A stretch of 64,000 nucleotides of DNA from Sphingobium fuliginis (GTDB lineage: Bacteria > Pseudomonadota > Alphaproteobacteria > Sphingomonadales > Sphingomonadaceae), in assembly GCF_004152845.1 (NCBI RefSeq), contig NZ_SEON01000002.1:778237-842236 (forward strand), given 5' to 3'. The notes under the pieces were generated by a model. It saw only the letters and a list, made by a program, of their open reading frames with translations, made no database searches and was not told the DNA's origin. A program made the position numbers and the translations under genes. Shown piece after piece: positions 55,559 through 64,000 of this stretch. The stretch's first letter is position 1. Each line of letters opens with the position of its first letter.

Positions 55559-57337
55559 TCAAGCCAGAAGGGTGAGCGTGGTGCAGACCGCCAGTCCGAC
55601 GATCAGGTTGAGCGGAATCCCGATGCGCACGAAATCGGAAAAGCGATAGTCGCCCGCCGCATGGACGAGCGCGTTGGTCTGATAACCGATCGGCGTGGCG
55701 AAGCAGGCCGACGCGCCGATCATCAGCGCGATCACCAGCGGACGCGGATCAGCGCCGAGTTGATGGGCGAGCGCGATGGTGAGCGGCGTGAGCAGCGCCG
55801 CAACCGCATTGTTGCTGAGCAGTTCCGACAGCAGAAGCGCGAAGAAATAGATGAGGAACACCAGCGTCCATGCCGGAGCGGCGGCGAGCAGCGGCTCGAT
55901 CCAGCCGACCATCAGCGCGACGCTGCCCGCCTGTTCGAGCGCCAGCCCGACCGCGAGCATGGCGAAGATCAGGATCAGCACGTCGCCGTCGATGGCGGCC
56001 CAGGCTTCCTCCGGGTCGATGCAGCGGGTGACGAGGATCACGCCCACGGCGATGAAGGCGGCAAGGCCGATGCCGATGAGCTCGACGGCCGAGAGCAGCA
56101 CCACCGCCGTCAGGGCAAGAATGGCGATCCATGCCTTTCGCGGGCGGAAGGCGCGGGTGCGGCTGATGTCGACGCCGATCAGATGGGCATTGTCCTTGAG
56201 CGAACGGATGCTGTCGTCGCTGCCCGCGATCAGCAGGCGGTCGGCGCCGCGCACGCGGGTTTCGCTGAGGTCCGGACCCGGCAGGTGACGCGCCCGGTGG
56301 ATGCCGATGATCCGCACCCGCAGCGCGTGCAGGAAGGGAATGTCGATCAGCCGTTCCCCGATGGACGGATGGCTGGGCGCGATCATCGCTTCGATGACGG
56401 TGCCGCCGCCCGGAGTCTCCGACGCCGCGGCCAGCCCGATTTCGAAATCGCCGGATTCGCGCAGGGTCATGATCGTCGCGCCGTCGGCATGGACCAGCAG
56501 GCGGTCGCCGGCGTGCAGTTCCTCTTCCTCTATCCCCCGGCGCCGTATCTCCCCCGCCCTCTTGAGGCCGAGCAGGCTGGCGGAGCGGCCGATGATCGAC
56601 AGGGAGCCGACCGTGCGGCCGATGAGGTCGCTGTCGCGCGACAGGGTGAGTTCGGTCAGATAATCCTGCACATTGCCGCCATCCTCCCCCGCGATGGAGG
56701 GCGGATCGCCGGGAAGCAGGAAGGACAGGCCGGTCAGCGCGGCGACGCCGGCCAAGACCCCCGCCAGCCCATAGGGCGTGATGTCGAATATGCCGAACGG
56801 CGCCATGCCCTGCTCGGCGGCGATGCCTGCGACGATCAGGTTGGTCGATGTGCCGATCAGCGTCACGCAACCGCCCATCACGGCAACGGCGTTCATCGGG
56901 ATCAGCAGCTTCTTCACCGGATAGCCGGTCGCCTGCGCCAGCTTGAACATGATCGGGATCAGCAGCACCACCACGGGCGTGTTGTTGAGGAAGGCCGAGA
57001 GGATGACCGTGCCGAGCGTGACTTCGGCCAGCGCCAGGCGCGGGTGGCGCTGGGCGCGGGCCATGACCAGGTCGGCAACGCGATTGATCGTCCCCGTGCG
57101 GATCAGCGCGCCGGAAAGCACGAACATCGCGCCCACCGTCAGCGGCGCACTGTTGGAGAAGACGGAGAACAGGTCCTTTTCGTCGAGCAGGCCCAGCGCC
57201 GCGAACACGCACGCCCCGACCACGGAGACGACCGTGGGCGAATAGCGTTCGCGCACGAAGGCGACGAACATCAGGGCGAGGATGAGAAGTCCGATTTCCG
57301 CGCGATAGATGCCGATCAGCGCGGTGATGAAATGCAT
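55559..57337 (-). CDS. SLC13-type permease with two TrkA-C (RCK-C) domains
   Basis: A 592-residue inner-membrane transporter. N-terminal helices include LLILALMFVAFVRERYSPTV; SAFLNNTPVVVLLIPIMF and the related LLSNNAVAALLTPLTIALAH are the two SNT-like substrate-binding motifs, and GGCVTLIGTSTNLIVAGIA fits the DASS/CitT group. Between the halves lie two TrkA-C domains (about residues 215-370). SLC13/TrkA-C proteins carry sulfate, dicarboxylates or other anions; which one is not readable. The start at 57337 is preferred over an upstream frame extension; a hairpin-rich leader precedes it. Confidence 0.9.
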   Translation of the reverse strand: MHFITALIGIYRAEIGLLILALMFVAFVRERYSPTVVSVVGACVFAALGLLDEKDLFSVFSNSAPLTVGAMFVLSGALIRTGTINRVADLVMARAQRHPRLALAEVTLGTVILSAFLNNTPVVVLLIPIMFKLAQATGYPVKKLLIPMNAVAVMGGCVTLIGTSTNLIVAGIAAEQGMAPFGIFDITPYGLAGVLAGVAALTGLSFLLPGDPPSIAGEDGGNVQDYLTELTLSRDSDLIGRTVGSLSIIGRSASLLGLKRAGEIRRRGIEEEELHAGDRLLVHADGATIMTLRESGDFEIGLAAASETPGGGTVIEAMIAPSHPSIGERLIDIPFLHALRVRIIGIHRARHLPGPDLSETRVRGADRLLIAGSDDSIRSLKDNAHLIGVDISRTRAFRPRKAWIAILALTAVVLLSAVELIGIGLAAFIAVGVILVTRCIDPEEAWAAIDGDVLILIFAMLAVGLALEQAGSVALMVGWIEPLLAAAPAWTLVFLIYFFALLLSELLSNNAVAALLTPLTIALAHQLGADPRPLVIALMIGASACFATPIGYQTNALVHAAGDYRFSDFVRIGIPLNLIVGLAVCTTLTLLA

Positions 57338-57382
57338 GCCTTGTGCCCCGGATCGCGTTTTCGCGTCCTGCCTGAACGAAAT

Positions 57383-57508
57383 GGGCCAGCCATGGTTGCA
57401 TGGCTGGCCCGTGTTCGCGGCTGAAGGGGACGTTTTGACCGTCAATCCATGGAAACCATGGTGACGCTCCCCAGGCTTACGCACTGCCGCTCGCCCTCCC
57501 GCGGGCGA
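57383..57508 (-). promoter_or_regulatory. structured leader of the permease gene (class unknown)
   Basis: Read on the minus strand there are three stems: TCGCCC/GGGCGA (57491-57508), GTCA-CCATGG/CCATGG-TGAC (57441-57465) and a perfect 12-bp stem GGGCCAGCCATG/CATGGCTGGCCC (57383-57410), 46 bases before the start codon. CCATGG repeats in two of them, so alternative pairings are possible. No terminator T run was found. I could not match it to a riboswitch class. Confidence 0.35.
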
Positions 57509-57627
57509 TCTGTGACGATGATGTTACCGCAGATTGGCTGAGTCGTCTCGCGCAAATCCTGCCTTTATCGAAATAATGGCTCGATTCGGCGCGTTATATT
57601 GCGGCGGTGAACGCGGTTCTCCTGCGG

Positions 57628-57647
57628 GCTCCTGCCCTTGCAGGAGC
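57628..57647. repeat. GCTCCTGC/GCAGGAGC palindrome
   Basis: GCTCCTGC (57628-57635) pairs with GCAGGAGC (57640-57647) around CCTT, 16 bases beyond the aroC stop on the minus strand. It may help end aroC transcription and resembles the palindromes at 17826 and 51218. Confidence 0.5.
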
Positions 57648-57662
57648 ATGGGGACGCCTGAC

Positions 57663-58751
57663 TCAGACTTCACCGCATTGCGCGCGGTGGAGCAGCTTCT
57701 GGTCCGCCAGCACCAGCGCCATCATCGCTTCCACCACCGGCACGCCGCGAATGCCGACGCAGGGGTCGTGGCGGCCCTTGGTGATGATCTCCGACGCCAC
57801 GCCTTCGCGGGTGACGGTTTCGACCGGGATCAGGATCGAGCTGGTCGGCTTGAAGGCGATGCGGACCTTGACCGGCTGCCCGGTGGAGATGCCGCCCGCA
57901 ATGCCGCCCGCATGGTTGGCGAGGAAGACGGGGTTGCCGTCATTGCCCCCGTCCATATTGGGCCGCATCGGATCGGCATTCTGTTCGCCGCGCAGGCGGG
58001 CGGCGGCGAAGCCGTCACCGATCTCCACGCCCTTGACCGCGTTGATGCTCATCATCGCGGCGGCCAGTTCGCTGTCCAGCTTGGCATAGAGCGGCGCGCC
58101 CCAGCCCGCCGGAACCCCGCTGGCGACGCATTCGACCACCGCGCCGAGCGACGAGCCGTCCTTGCGGGCGTCATCGACCAGTTTCTCCCAACGCTTCGCC
58201 GCTTCCGGGTCGGGGCAGAAAAAGGGGTTGCTGTCGATCTCGCTCGCGTCGAAACGGGCCGGATCGATGGCGTCGCCGCCGATTTCGCTGACATAGGCGA
58301 AGATGTCGACATCGGGGATGACGAGCCGCGCCACCGCGCCGGCCGCCACGCGGCTGGCGGTTTCCCGTGCCGAGGATCGCCCGCCGCCGCGATAGTCGCG
58401 GAAGCCATATTTGGCGTCATAGGCATAGTCGGCATGGCCGGGGCGATAGGCCTTGGCGACCTCGCCATAATCCTTGGAACGCTGGTCGGTATTCTCGATC
58501 ATCAGGCTGATCGGGGTGCCGGTGGTCCGCCCCTCGAACACGCCGGAGAGGATGCGCACCTCATCCGGCTCGCGGCGCTGGGTGGTGAATTTGGAGGTGC
58601 CGGGCCTGCGCTTGTCGAGGAAGGGCTGGATGTCGGCTTCGCTGAGCGACAGGCCCGGAGGGCAGCCGTCGACCATCGCGCCGATGGCGGGACCGTGGGA
58701 TTCGCCCCAGGTCGAAAAGCGGAAGACGCGGCCGAATGTGTTGAAGCTCAT
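57663..58751 (-). CDS. aroC: chorismate synthase
   Basis: Converts EPSP to chorismate with reduced FMN, the last shikimate step. The 362-residue product starts [20 protein letters not shown], and has [40 protein letters not shown] and [16 protein letters not shown], all family signatures. AGGGA upstream supports ATG 58751; the frame continues upstream through the repeat-containing gap and is not coding there. It lies 89 bases after fabI on the same strand and is probably co-transcribed. Confidence 0.97.
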   Translation of the reverse strand: MSFNTFGRVFRFSTWGESHGPAIGAMVDGCPPGLSLSEADIQPFLDKRRPGTSKFTTQRREPDEVRILSGVFEGRTTGTPISLMIENTDQRSKDYGEVAKAYRPGHADYAYDAKYGFRDYRGGGRSSARETASRVAAGAVARLVIPDVDIFAYVSEIGGDAIDPARFDASEIDSNPFFCPDPEAAKRWEKLVDDARKDGSSLGAVVECVASGVPAGWGAPLYAKLDSELAAAMMSINAVKGVEIGDGFAAARLRGEQNADPMRPNMDGGNDGNPVFLANHAGGIAGGISTGQPVKVRIAFKPTSSILIPVETVTREGVASEIITKGRHDPCVGIRGVPVVEAMMALVLADQKLLHRAQCGEV

Positions 58752-58814
58752 GATCCCTGCCCTTTGGGTGAGGTGGTTCGCCCTCACCCTCCCAGCGCTT
58801 CGCGCCGGGGCCCT

Positions 58815-58835
58815 CCCTCTCCCGGCGGGAGAGGG
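58815..58835. repeat. CCCTCTCCC palindrome between fabI and aroC
   Basis: CCCTCTCCC (58815-58823) pairs with GGGAGAGGG (58827-58835) around GGC. On the plus strand TTTTGTT follows, but both genes run on the minus strand, so a terminator role is doubtful. Related to 24199 and 35421. Confidence 0.55.
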
Positions 58836-58840
58836 TTTTG

Positions 58841-59647
58841 TTACTTGTCCAGCGCGATGTCGGGGGCGTCCTCGGCCTTCATGCCGATGACATTGTAGCC
58901 CGCGTCGACATGATGGACTTCGCCGGTCACGCCCGCCGCCAGGTCGGAGAGGAGATAGAGGCCGGCGCCGCCCACATCCTCGATCGTCACATTGCGGCGG
59001 AGCGGGCTGTTCAGTTCGTTCCACTTCATGATGTAGCGGAAATCGCCGATGCCGCTCGCCGCCAGCGTCTTGATCGGTCCAGCGGAGATGGCGTTGACCC
59101 GGATATTTTCCGGGCCCAGGTCCATCGCCAGATATTTGACGCTGGTTTCCAGCGCCGCCTTGGCCACGCCCATGACGTTATAATGCGGGATGACCTTTTC
59201 CGCGCCATAATAGCTGAGCGTCAGCAGGCTGCCGCCCTCCGCCATCAGCGCCCGCGCGCGCTTGGCGACGGCGACGAAGCTGTAGGCGGAGATGTTCATC
59301 GTCAGCAGGAAATTCTCCAGGCTGGTGTCGACATATTTGCCGCGCAGCTCATTCTTGTCGGAAAAGCCGATGGCATGGACCACGAAATCCAGCTTGCCCC
59401 ACTTCGCCCTGACCTCTTCGAAGGCGGCGTCGAGCTTTTCCATGTCCGACACGTCGCAGTCGATCAGGAAGTCGGAACCCAGTTCCTCCGCCAGCGGCCT
59501 GACCCGCTTGGCCAGCGCGTCGCCCTGATAGGAGAAGGCCAGTTCCGCCCCCTGGGCGTGCAGCGCCTTCGATATGCCCCAGGCCAGCGACTTGTCGTTC
59601 GCCAGCCCCATGATCAGACCGCGTTTTCCCGCCATCAAGCCTGTCAT
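58841..59647 (-). CDS. fabI: enoyl-[acyl-carrier-protein] reductase FabI
   Basis: The NADH-dependent last step of each fatty-acid elongation cycle. The 268-residue SDR product starts [20 protein letters not shown], has the FabI glycine motif, the Tyr-x6-Lys pair in [20 protein letters not shown] and the [16 protein letters not shown] segment with the usual FabI lid. Its ATG overlaps the stop of the YihY gene (ATGA), so the two are coupled. Length is normal. Confidence 0.97.
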   Translation of the reverse strand: MTGLMAGKRGLIMGLANDKSLAWGISKALHAQGAELAFSYQGDALAKRVRPLAEELGSDFLIDCDVSDMEKLDAAFEEVRAKWGKLDFVVHAIGFSDKNELRGKYVDTSLENFLLTMNISAYSFVAVAKRARALMAEGGSLLTLSYYGAEKVIPHYNVMGVAKAALETSVKYLAMDLGPENIRVNAISAGPIKTLAASGIGDFRYIMKWNELNSPLRRNVTIEDVGGAGLYLLSDLAAGVTGEVHHVDAGYNVIGMKAEDAPDIALDK

Positions 59648-60615
59648 TTCGTCGTCCCATTCCCTTTGTCGACCTGCGCGGCGGCCGCGGCTTCCTCTTC
59701 CGGGAACTCCGCCAGCGCCGCATTCAATTCCGCGCCAATTACCACGCCAAGCCCGACAAGGAAGAAGAAAATGAGGGTGATCATCACGCCGGCCAGGCTG
59801 CCATAGGTCATGTCATAGCCGCCGAGCATGGAAAGCGTGACCGGCAGCAGCAGGGTGACGCCGTACCACCAGAGCGCCGTGGCGATGGCGCCGGGCCATT
59901 TCGGGAAGCGCGGATCCTTGTACAGGCTGGGGGTCAGGGAAACGTAGAGATAATAGAGCGCGACGCACAGGATCGCCATGGGCGCAAGCTTGGTCAGGCC
60001 GACGATCTGTATCGCCTGGTCAGCAAAGGGCAGGATCTGGTGCAGGAACTGGTCGATGCCGGTGATGATCACCTGCATGGAGAAGGCGAACATCACCGCG
60101 AACACGCTGACCAGGGTGATGCCGATGGCGGTCAGGCGATAATGCCAGAAGGGGCGCGTGCTCCTGGTGCCATAGGCGCGGCGCAATATGTCGCGGATCG
60201 TCTCTATGAGGCTGCCGACGGTCCACAGCCCGACCAGCCCGCCCAGCCAGAGCAGCGGCCCCGTGCGGGCGTTGAGCACATCGACGATCGGCTGGCGCAC
60301 CACCTCCGCGACGCCGGGCGGCACCGTTTCCAGAAAGGCGCCGACCGCCGCCAGCCCGTCCTGCGACCGGCCGAAGATGCTCGCCACCGCCGCCGCCACG
60401 ATGAAGAAAGGGAACAAAGTCATCAGCGAAAGATAGGCAAGGTTCCCCGCATGGATGAAACCGTCGCTATAGGTGCCGACCGCCACCCGCTTCGCGATTT
60501 CGAAGGCATGGCTGCCGGGGCGCACCCGGGCGATCTGGCGGTGGAACTTGGTGCGGGCTTCTTCGGTGAGCCGCTGGCGACGGGACTCCGGTGAATAGGG
60601 GGACGGCTGCGGCAT
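59644..60615 (-). CDS. YihY/BrkB family membrane protein
   Basis: A 323-residue inner-membrane protein with about six helices. Family motifs are YSDGFIHAGNLAYLSLMTLF (the SRAAALAFYxLLSLFP equivalent), TVGSLIETIRDILRRAYGTR, and YLYVSLTPSLYKDPRFPKWP preceding GAIATALWW. Formerly called ribonuclease BN, which is wrong; function is unknown. It follows the DnaJ-like gene by 14 bases and overlaps fabI by four. The C terminus is a short charged tail (EFPEEEAAAAAQ). Confidence 0.92.
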   Translation of the reverse strand: MPQPSPYSPESRRQRLTEEARTKFHRQIARVRPGSHAFEIAKRVAVGTYSDGFIHAGNLAYLSLMTLFPFFIVAAAVASIFGRSQDGLAAVGAFLETVPPGVAEVVRQPIVDVLNARTGPLLWLGGLVGLWTVGSLIETIRDILRRAYGTRSTRPFWHYRLTAIGITLVSVFAVMFAFSMQVIITGIDQFLHQILPFADQAIQIVGLTKLAPMAILCVALYYLYVSLTPSLYKDPRFPKWPGAIATALWWYGVTLLLPVTLSMLGGYDMTYGSLAGVMITLIFFFLVGLGVVIGAELNAALAEFPEEEAAAAAQVDKGNGTTK

Positions 60616-60629
60616 TCCCCCCTAACCCC

Positions 60630-61568
60630 TCAAACGCCCAGATGGGTCCGCACGGCACGGCTGTCCCGCCAGCCTTCCACCAGCGCCTTGATCGCCGGAT
60701 CGTCGGCGGGCACGTCGATCAGCAGGGTGACGAGCTGGTCGCCGCGCTGGCCGTTCCTGCCGGTGAAGCCCCTGCCGCGCAGGCGGAGCGTCTTGCCGGA
60801 GGATGCGCCCGCCGGCACGCCCAGCATCACCGGGCCGTCGACCGTCGGCACCTTGACCTTCGCGCCCTGCACCGCCTCGTCCAGGGTGATGGGCAGGTCG
60901 AGCAGCACATTGTCGCCGTCGCGGTTGAAGAAGGGGTGCGGCTTCACCTCTATGGTGACGATCGCGTCGCCCGCGCCGCCGGGACCCTGCTGCCCCTTGC
61001 CGGAAAGCCGCATCTGCGTGCCCGTCTCGACCCCCGCAGGGAGCTTGAGGTCGATGGTCTTGCCGTCCTGAAGCGTGATCCGCTGGGGCGCGAGGGTCGC
61101 GGCGTCGACGAACGGGACGGCGAGGCGATAGGTGACGTTCGCGCCCTTCTGCGGAGGCGCGCCACGGCCGAAACCGCCAAAGCCTCCGCCCGCCCCGCCA
61201 CGGCGGCCTGCGCCGCCGCCGAACAGGCCTTCGAATATGTCCCCGAAATCGGCGCCGCCTTCCTGGAACTCGAACCCGCCGCCCTGACCCGGCCGGCCCC
61301 GAAAGCCGCCCGCCCCGGCGCCGCCGAAGCCGAAGGGCGCGGTCGGATTGCCCTCGCCGTCGATCTCGCCCCGGTCGAAGCGCGCGCGCTTGTCCTTGTC
61401 CGACAGCAGGTCGTAGGCGCTGGTGACGGCGGAGAATTTCTCCGCCGCCTTGGGATTGTCCTTGTTCCTGTCGGGATGCAGTTCCTTGGCGAGCTTCCGA
61501 TAGGCCGATTTGATCTCTGCCTCGCTCGCGCTGCGCGCGACGCCCAGGGTGGAGTAGGGATCAGCCAT
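60630..61568 (-). CDS. DnaJ/CbpA-type J-domain co-chaperone
   Basis: A 312-residue J-protein: N-terminal J domain with HPD in AYRKLAKELHPDRNKDN (about residues 20-36), a Gly/Phe-rich linker of about 70 residues, and the two beta-barrel substrate domains. The DnaJ zinc finger is absent, so it belongs to the CbpA class. The C-terminal segment GKTLRLRGRGF and GDQLVTLLIDVP is typical. Starts at 61568, 61580 and 61592 are all possible; 61568 gives MADPYSTLG, the usual N terminus. It leads the minus-strand unit with YihY and fabI. Confidence 0.92.
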   Translation of the reverse strand: MADPYSTLGVARSASEAEIKSAYRKLAKELHPDRNKDNPKAAEKFSAVTSAYDLLSDKDKRARFDRGEIDGEGNPTAPFGFGGAGAGGFRGRPGQGGGFEFQEGGADFGDIFEGLFGGGAGRRGGAGGGFGGFGRGAPPQKGANVTYRLAVPFVDAATLAPQRITLQDGKTIDLKLPAGVETGTQMRLSGKGQQGPGGAGDAIVTIEVKPHPFFNRDGDNVLLDLPITLDEAVQGAKVKVPTVDGPVMLGVPAGASSGKTLRLRGRGFTGRNGQRGDQLVTLLIDVPADDPAIKALVEGWRDSRAVRTHLGV

Positions 61569-61691
61569 TGCCGCCAACATATCCTTTTGCATGAAAAACC
61601 GTTTGCGCCTTATGTGGCGAAAGGCGAGGGATCGTTCAAGCGTGGGAAAGCCTTATCGACATGGCTTTATGAGGGGCGTACATCACCGCGC

Positions 61692-62267
61692 ATGACCGAT
61701 CCCTTCGTCCTGTTCGATGCCTGGTATGTCGAGGCGCGCGAAACCGAGATCAACGACAGCAACGCCATGGCGCTGGCCACCGCCGATGCGCGCGGGCGGC
61801 CTTCGGTGCGGATGGTGCTGCTGAAGGGGCATGGGCCGGACGGCTTCGTCTTCTACACCAATTTCGAGGGGCGCAAGGCGGGGGAGCTGCACGCCAATCC
61901 CCTTGCGGCGCTGCTGTTCCACTGGAAGTCGCTGCGGCGGCAGGTCCGGATCGAGGGGGCGGTGGGCCCGGTGGAGGAGGCCGCGGCCGACGCCTATTTC
62001 GCGACGCGCAGCCGTGACAGCCAGTTGGGCGCCTGGGCATCCGACCAGTCGCGCCCGCTGGAATCGCGCGACGTGTTCATGGCGCGATATGAGGAAGTCA
62101 GCCTGCGCTTCGAGGGCGGGCCGGTGCCGCGCCCGCCGCATTGGTCGGGCTTCCGCCTCATCCCCGAACGAATCGAATTCTGGCAGGATCGCGAACATCG
62201 CCTGCATGAGCGCCGCCTGTTCGAACGGACCGGCGACGGCTGGCGCGAGGGGCTGCTCTACCCCTGA
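61692..62267 (+). CDS. pdxH: pyridoxamine 5'-phosphate oxidase
   Basis: An FMN enzyme that oxidises PNP or PMP to pyridoxal 5'-phosphate. The 191-residue product begins MTDPFVLFDAWYVEARETE, with INDSNAMALATADARGRPSV, RMVLLKGHGPDGFVFYTNFE, SLRRQVRIEGAVGPVEEAAA, and the C-terminal signature IEFWQDREHRLHERRLFER. A long frame is open upstream but homology starts at 61692. It is divergent from the DnaJ-like gene with 123 bases between. Confidence 0.95.
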   Translation: MTDPFVLFDAWYVEARETEINDSNAMALATADARGRPSVRMVLLKGHGPDGFVFYTNFEGRKAGELHANPLAALLFHWKSLRRQVRIEGAVGPVEEAAADAYFATRSRDSQLGAWASDQSRPLESRDVFMARYEEVSLRFEGGPVPRPPHWSGFRLIPERIEFWQDREHRLHERRLFERTGDGWREGLLYP

Positions 62268-62441
62268 GGCCGTGCTTTTCCGGCGCCGGACGGGGCGCGG
62301 AATATGATTCCTCATTCGTCTAACCCGATGACGGCAGGCGCGCGCCTTCGATTGCGGGCGCTGCGGGTGGCTGTTAGGTGTAGCCACCATTTGGGACAGA
62401 CCATGGATGCGGTGCGCCCACGCGCCGGTTAAAGGAACGAG

Positions 62442-63773
62442 ATGCGAAATCGACTGACGGCGTTCATCCTGACGGGCATGGTTCTGGGGGTGATCGTGGG
62501 CTTTGCCACCAATATCTGGGTGGGTGGCGACAAGGCGCTGGCGAAGGATGTGGCGGGCTATTACCACCTGCTGGCGGACATCTTCCTGCATCTGATCAAG
62601 ATGATCATCGCGCCCCTGGTCTTCTCCACGCTGGTGGCGGGCATCGCGCATATGGGCGACAGCGCCGCGCTGGGGCGGATCGGCGGGCGCGCGCTCGCCT
62701 GGTTCATCATCGCCAGCCTGATCTCGCTGACGCTCGGCCTCATCTTCGTCAATTTCTTCGCGCCGGGCGAGGGATTGAACCTCGTCCGGTCGGGCGCGGA
62801 TTCGGGCGTGAATACGGAGGCGCTCAACTTCCGCGACTTCATCCTGCATGTCTTTCCGACCTCCATGGTCGGGGCGATGGCGGAAAATTCGATCCTGCAG
62901 ATCGTCGTCTTCTCCCTGTTCGTGGGCATCGCGCTGACCGCCATCGGTGAGAAGGGCAAGCCGGTCGTCACCGTGATCGAGGCGATGGTGGAACTGATGC
63001 TGCAGGTGACCGGCTATGTCATGCGCGTCGCCCCCTTCGCCGTGTTCGGCGCGCTGGCGTCGGTGGTGACGACCGAGGGGCTGGGCGTGCTCAAGACCTT
63101 CGGCGAACTGGTGGGCGAATTCTACCTGTCGCTGATCGCGCTCTGGCTGCTGCTGTTCGCGGCGGGATCGATCTTCCTGGGGAAGCGGATGGTGAAGCTG
63201 ATCCGCTATGTGCGCGAGCCGATATTGATCGCCTTCTCCACCGCCTCGTCGGAGGCCGCCTATCCCAAGATGCTGGAGCAGCTCGACCGCTTCGGCGTGC
63301 CGCGCCGCATCTACAGCTTCGTGCTGCCGCTGGGCTACAGCTTCAATCTGGACGGGTCGATGATGTATTCGACCTTCGCGACGATCTTCATCGCCCAGGC
63401 CTATGGCATCGACCTGCCGATCGCCACGCAGATCACCATATTGCTGGTGCTGATGGTGACCAGCAAGGGCATCGCCGCCGTGCCCCGCGCATCGCTGGTG
63501 GTGGTCGCGGCGACGCTGGGGCAGTTCGACCTGCCGGTGGAGGGCGTGGCCTTCATCCTGGCCGTCGACCATTTCATGGACATGGGCCGCACCGCGACCA
63601 ACGTGCTGGGCAATGCCATCGCCACATCCGTCATCACCAAATGGGAAGGCATGCTGGAGGTCGAGGAACCCGAATATGTGCCCCACCCCAAGGCGCCGGC
63701 GCATACCGCCGCGCACGGCCGAGCCGGGCTGGAACTGGCGCCCGACATGGTGGAGGAAGAGGAAAAGGGCTAG
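62442..63773 (+). CDS. dicarboxylate/amino acid:cation symporter (DAACS)
   Basis: A 443-residue transporter of the GltP/DctA family. Helical hairpin 1 and helix 7 carry STASSEAAYPKMLEQLDRFG (usual serine-rich TSSS motif) and SFNLDGSMMYSTFATIFIAQ (NMDGT motif); helix 8 shows DHFMDMGRTATNVLGNAIAT. Substrates are C4-dicarboxylates, glutamate or related compounds; the sequence does not decide. AAGGA supports the ATG. The C terminus (DMVEEEEKG) ends at a TAG that abuts the IS5-type element, so part of the tail could have been altered by insertion. Confidence 0.93.
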   Translation: MRNRLTAFILTGMVLGVIVGFATNIWVGGDKALAKDVAGYYHLLADIFLHLIKMIIAPLVFSTLVAGIAHMGDSAALGRIGGRALAWFIIASLISLTLGLIFVNFFAPGEGLNLVRSGADSGVNTEALNFRDFILHVFPTSMVGAMAENSILQIVVFSLFVGIALTAIGEKGKPVVTVIEAMVELMLQVTGYVMRVAPFAVFGALASVVTTEGLGVLKTFGELVGEFYLSLIALWLLLFAAGSIFLGKRMVKLIRYVREPILIAFSTASSEAAYPKMLEQLDRFGVPRRIYSFVLPLGYSFNLDGSMMYSTFATIFIAQAYGIDLPIATQITILLVLMVTSKGIAAVPRASLVVVAATLGQFDLPVEGVAFILAVDHFMDMGRTATNVLGNAIATSVITKWEGMLEVEEPEYVPHPKAPAHTAAHGRAGLELAPDMVEEEEKG

Positions 63774-63791
63774 GCCGTAGTGACGATTTAA

Positions 63792-64000
63792 TCATTTGAG
63801 CCATAGCATGATGCTGGCGAGTTTGACGAAGCCGAGGAAGTTTGCGGCGAGTTTGTCATAGCGTGTTGCGATGCGGCGCCACTGCTTGAGCTTGGCGAAG
63901 AAGCCCTCGATGCCCCAACGCTGTTTGTAGGCGATGCGATCATAGTGGTGCTGATATTTGCGATGGCGGCGAGGTGGGATGACCGGCTCGCCGCCTTGCT
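63792..64000 (-). mobile_element. IS5-family transposase, C-terminal part (runs off the window)
   Basis: Translated on the minus strand the last 69 codons read GEPVIPPRRHRKYQHHYDRI, then AYKQRWGIEGFFAKLKQWRR, then IATRYDKLAANFLGFVKLAS and IMLWLK before the stop at 63792. This is the C terminus of an IS5-type (IS427-like) transposase with the final Glu of the DDE triad in RWGIEGFFAKLK. The element must continue to the right. Its end on this side should lie between the TAG of the symporter (63771-63773) and 63791; the CTAG at 63770-63773 is a likely target site. Confidence 0.88.

Larger units (their letters stand above)
57338..57662. other. intergenic region between aroC end and permease start
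   Basis: These 325 bases hold the hairpin-rich leader of the permease gene (57383-57508) and, next to aroC, a small palindrome (57628-57647). Nothing protein-like was seen. Confidence 0.45.

Noticed and set aside
54821..57424. Plus-strand frame of 867 codons across the PhzF and permease genes
   Set aside because: The translation is Asp/Arg/Gly/Gln-rich without hydrophobic core; both minus-strand genes beneath it have convincing motifs.

Overview
The window reads as chromosomal DNA of a GC-rich, carotenoid-making alphaproteobacterium of the Sphingomonadaceae (Sphingobium/Sphingomonas-like). Supporting signs are the rpsM-rpsK-rpoA-rplQ block, a prolyl oligopeptidase close in motif order to the Sphingomonas enzyme, a crtY-crtI-crtB set, a family of alphaproteobacterial intergenic repeats, and many small proteins of a type common in sphingomonads. 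Almost everything is core or housekeeping. No prophage, CRISPR array, integron or secretion island was seen; the only mobile element is the 3' end of an IS5-family transposase at the right edge.

Layout. 1-3.6 kb: a lipoprotein gene, then the ribosomal protein/RNA polymerase alpha operon ending in a strong terminator. 3.7-11.1 kb: prolyl oligopeptidase, a YqiJ/flotillin pair, a DUF1275 protein and an MFS pump. 11.1-20.5 kb: guaA, an aminotransferase, rmuC behind a LexA-type box, the nadD-rsfS-rlmH cluster, an EnvC-like protein, htpX and a 57-codon DUF1674 (SDHAF4-type) gene. 20.7-25.1 kb: a helical protein of unknown role, galU, a Mn-type yybP-ykoY riboswitch in front of an UPF0016/GDT1 transporter, an NDUFA9-like protein and uppP. 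25.2-32.5 kb: glutamate synthase (gltD-DUF2059-gltB) behind a folded leader. 32.6-40.8 kb: tRNA-Leu(GAG), lptB-rpoN, a D-amino-acid transaminase, a winged-helix protein with palindromes upstream, tRNA-Val(TAC), two tiny proteins, tldD and a DUF924 gene.

40.9-48.7 kb: glnK-amtB behind a textbook sigma-54 promoter (rpoN itself is 6 kb away), then on the other strand the carotenoid genes crtY-crtI-LOG-(gap)-crtB, then a dmeR-dmeF nickel/cobalt sensor-exporter pair whose operator overlaps the ribosome binding site. 48.9-57.3 kb: a YhiN flavoprotein, a TIGR01244 phosphatase-like protein, recQ, a divergent serine hydrolase/small Cys protein pair, a PhzF protein and an SLC13-type permease with a folded leader. 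57.6-64 kb: a DnaJ-like/YihY/fabI/aroC unit on the minus strand, pdxH, a dicarboxylate or amino-acid symporter, and the IS5-type fragment.

How the genes connect: nitrogen assimilation recurs (gltBD, rpoN, glnK-amtB), as do cell-envelope functions (uppP, galU, lptB, EnvC-like, fabI, D-amino-acid transaminase) and accessory proteins related to mitochondrial respiratory complexes (DUF1674, NDUFA9-like, NDUFS6-like). I did not find a convincing new multi-gene system. The most rewarding parts are regulatory: the riboswitch, the LexA box, the DmeR operator, the sigma-54 promoter, two unassigned structured leaders, and several palindromic repeat families.
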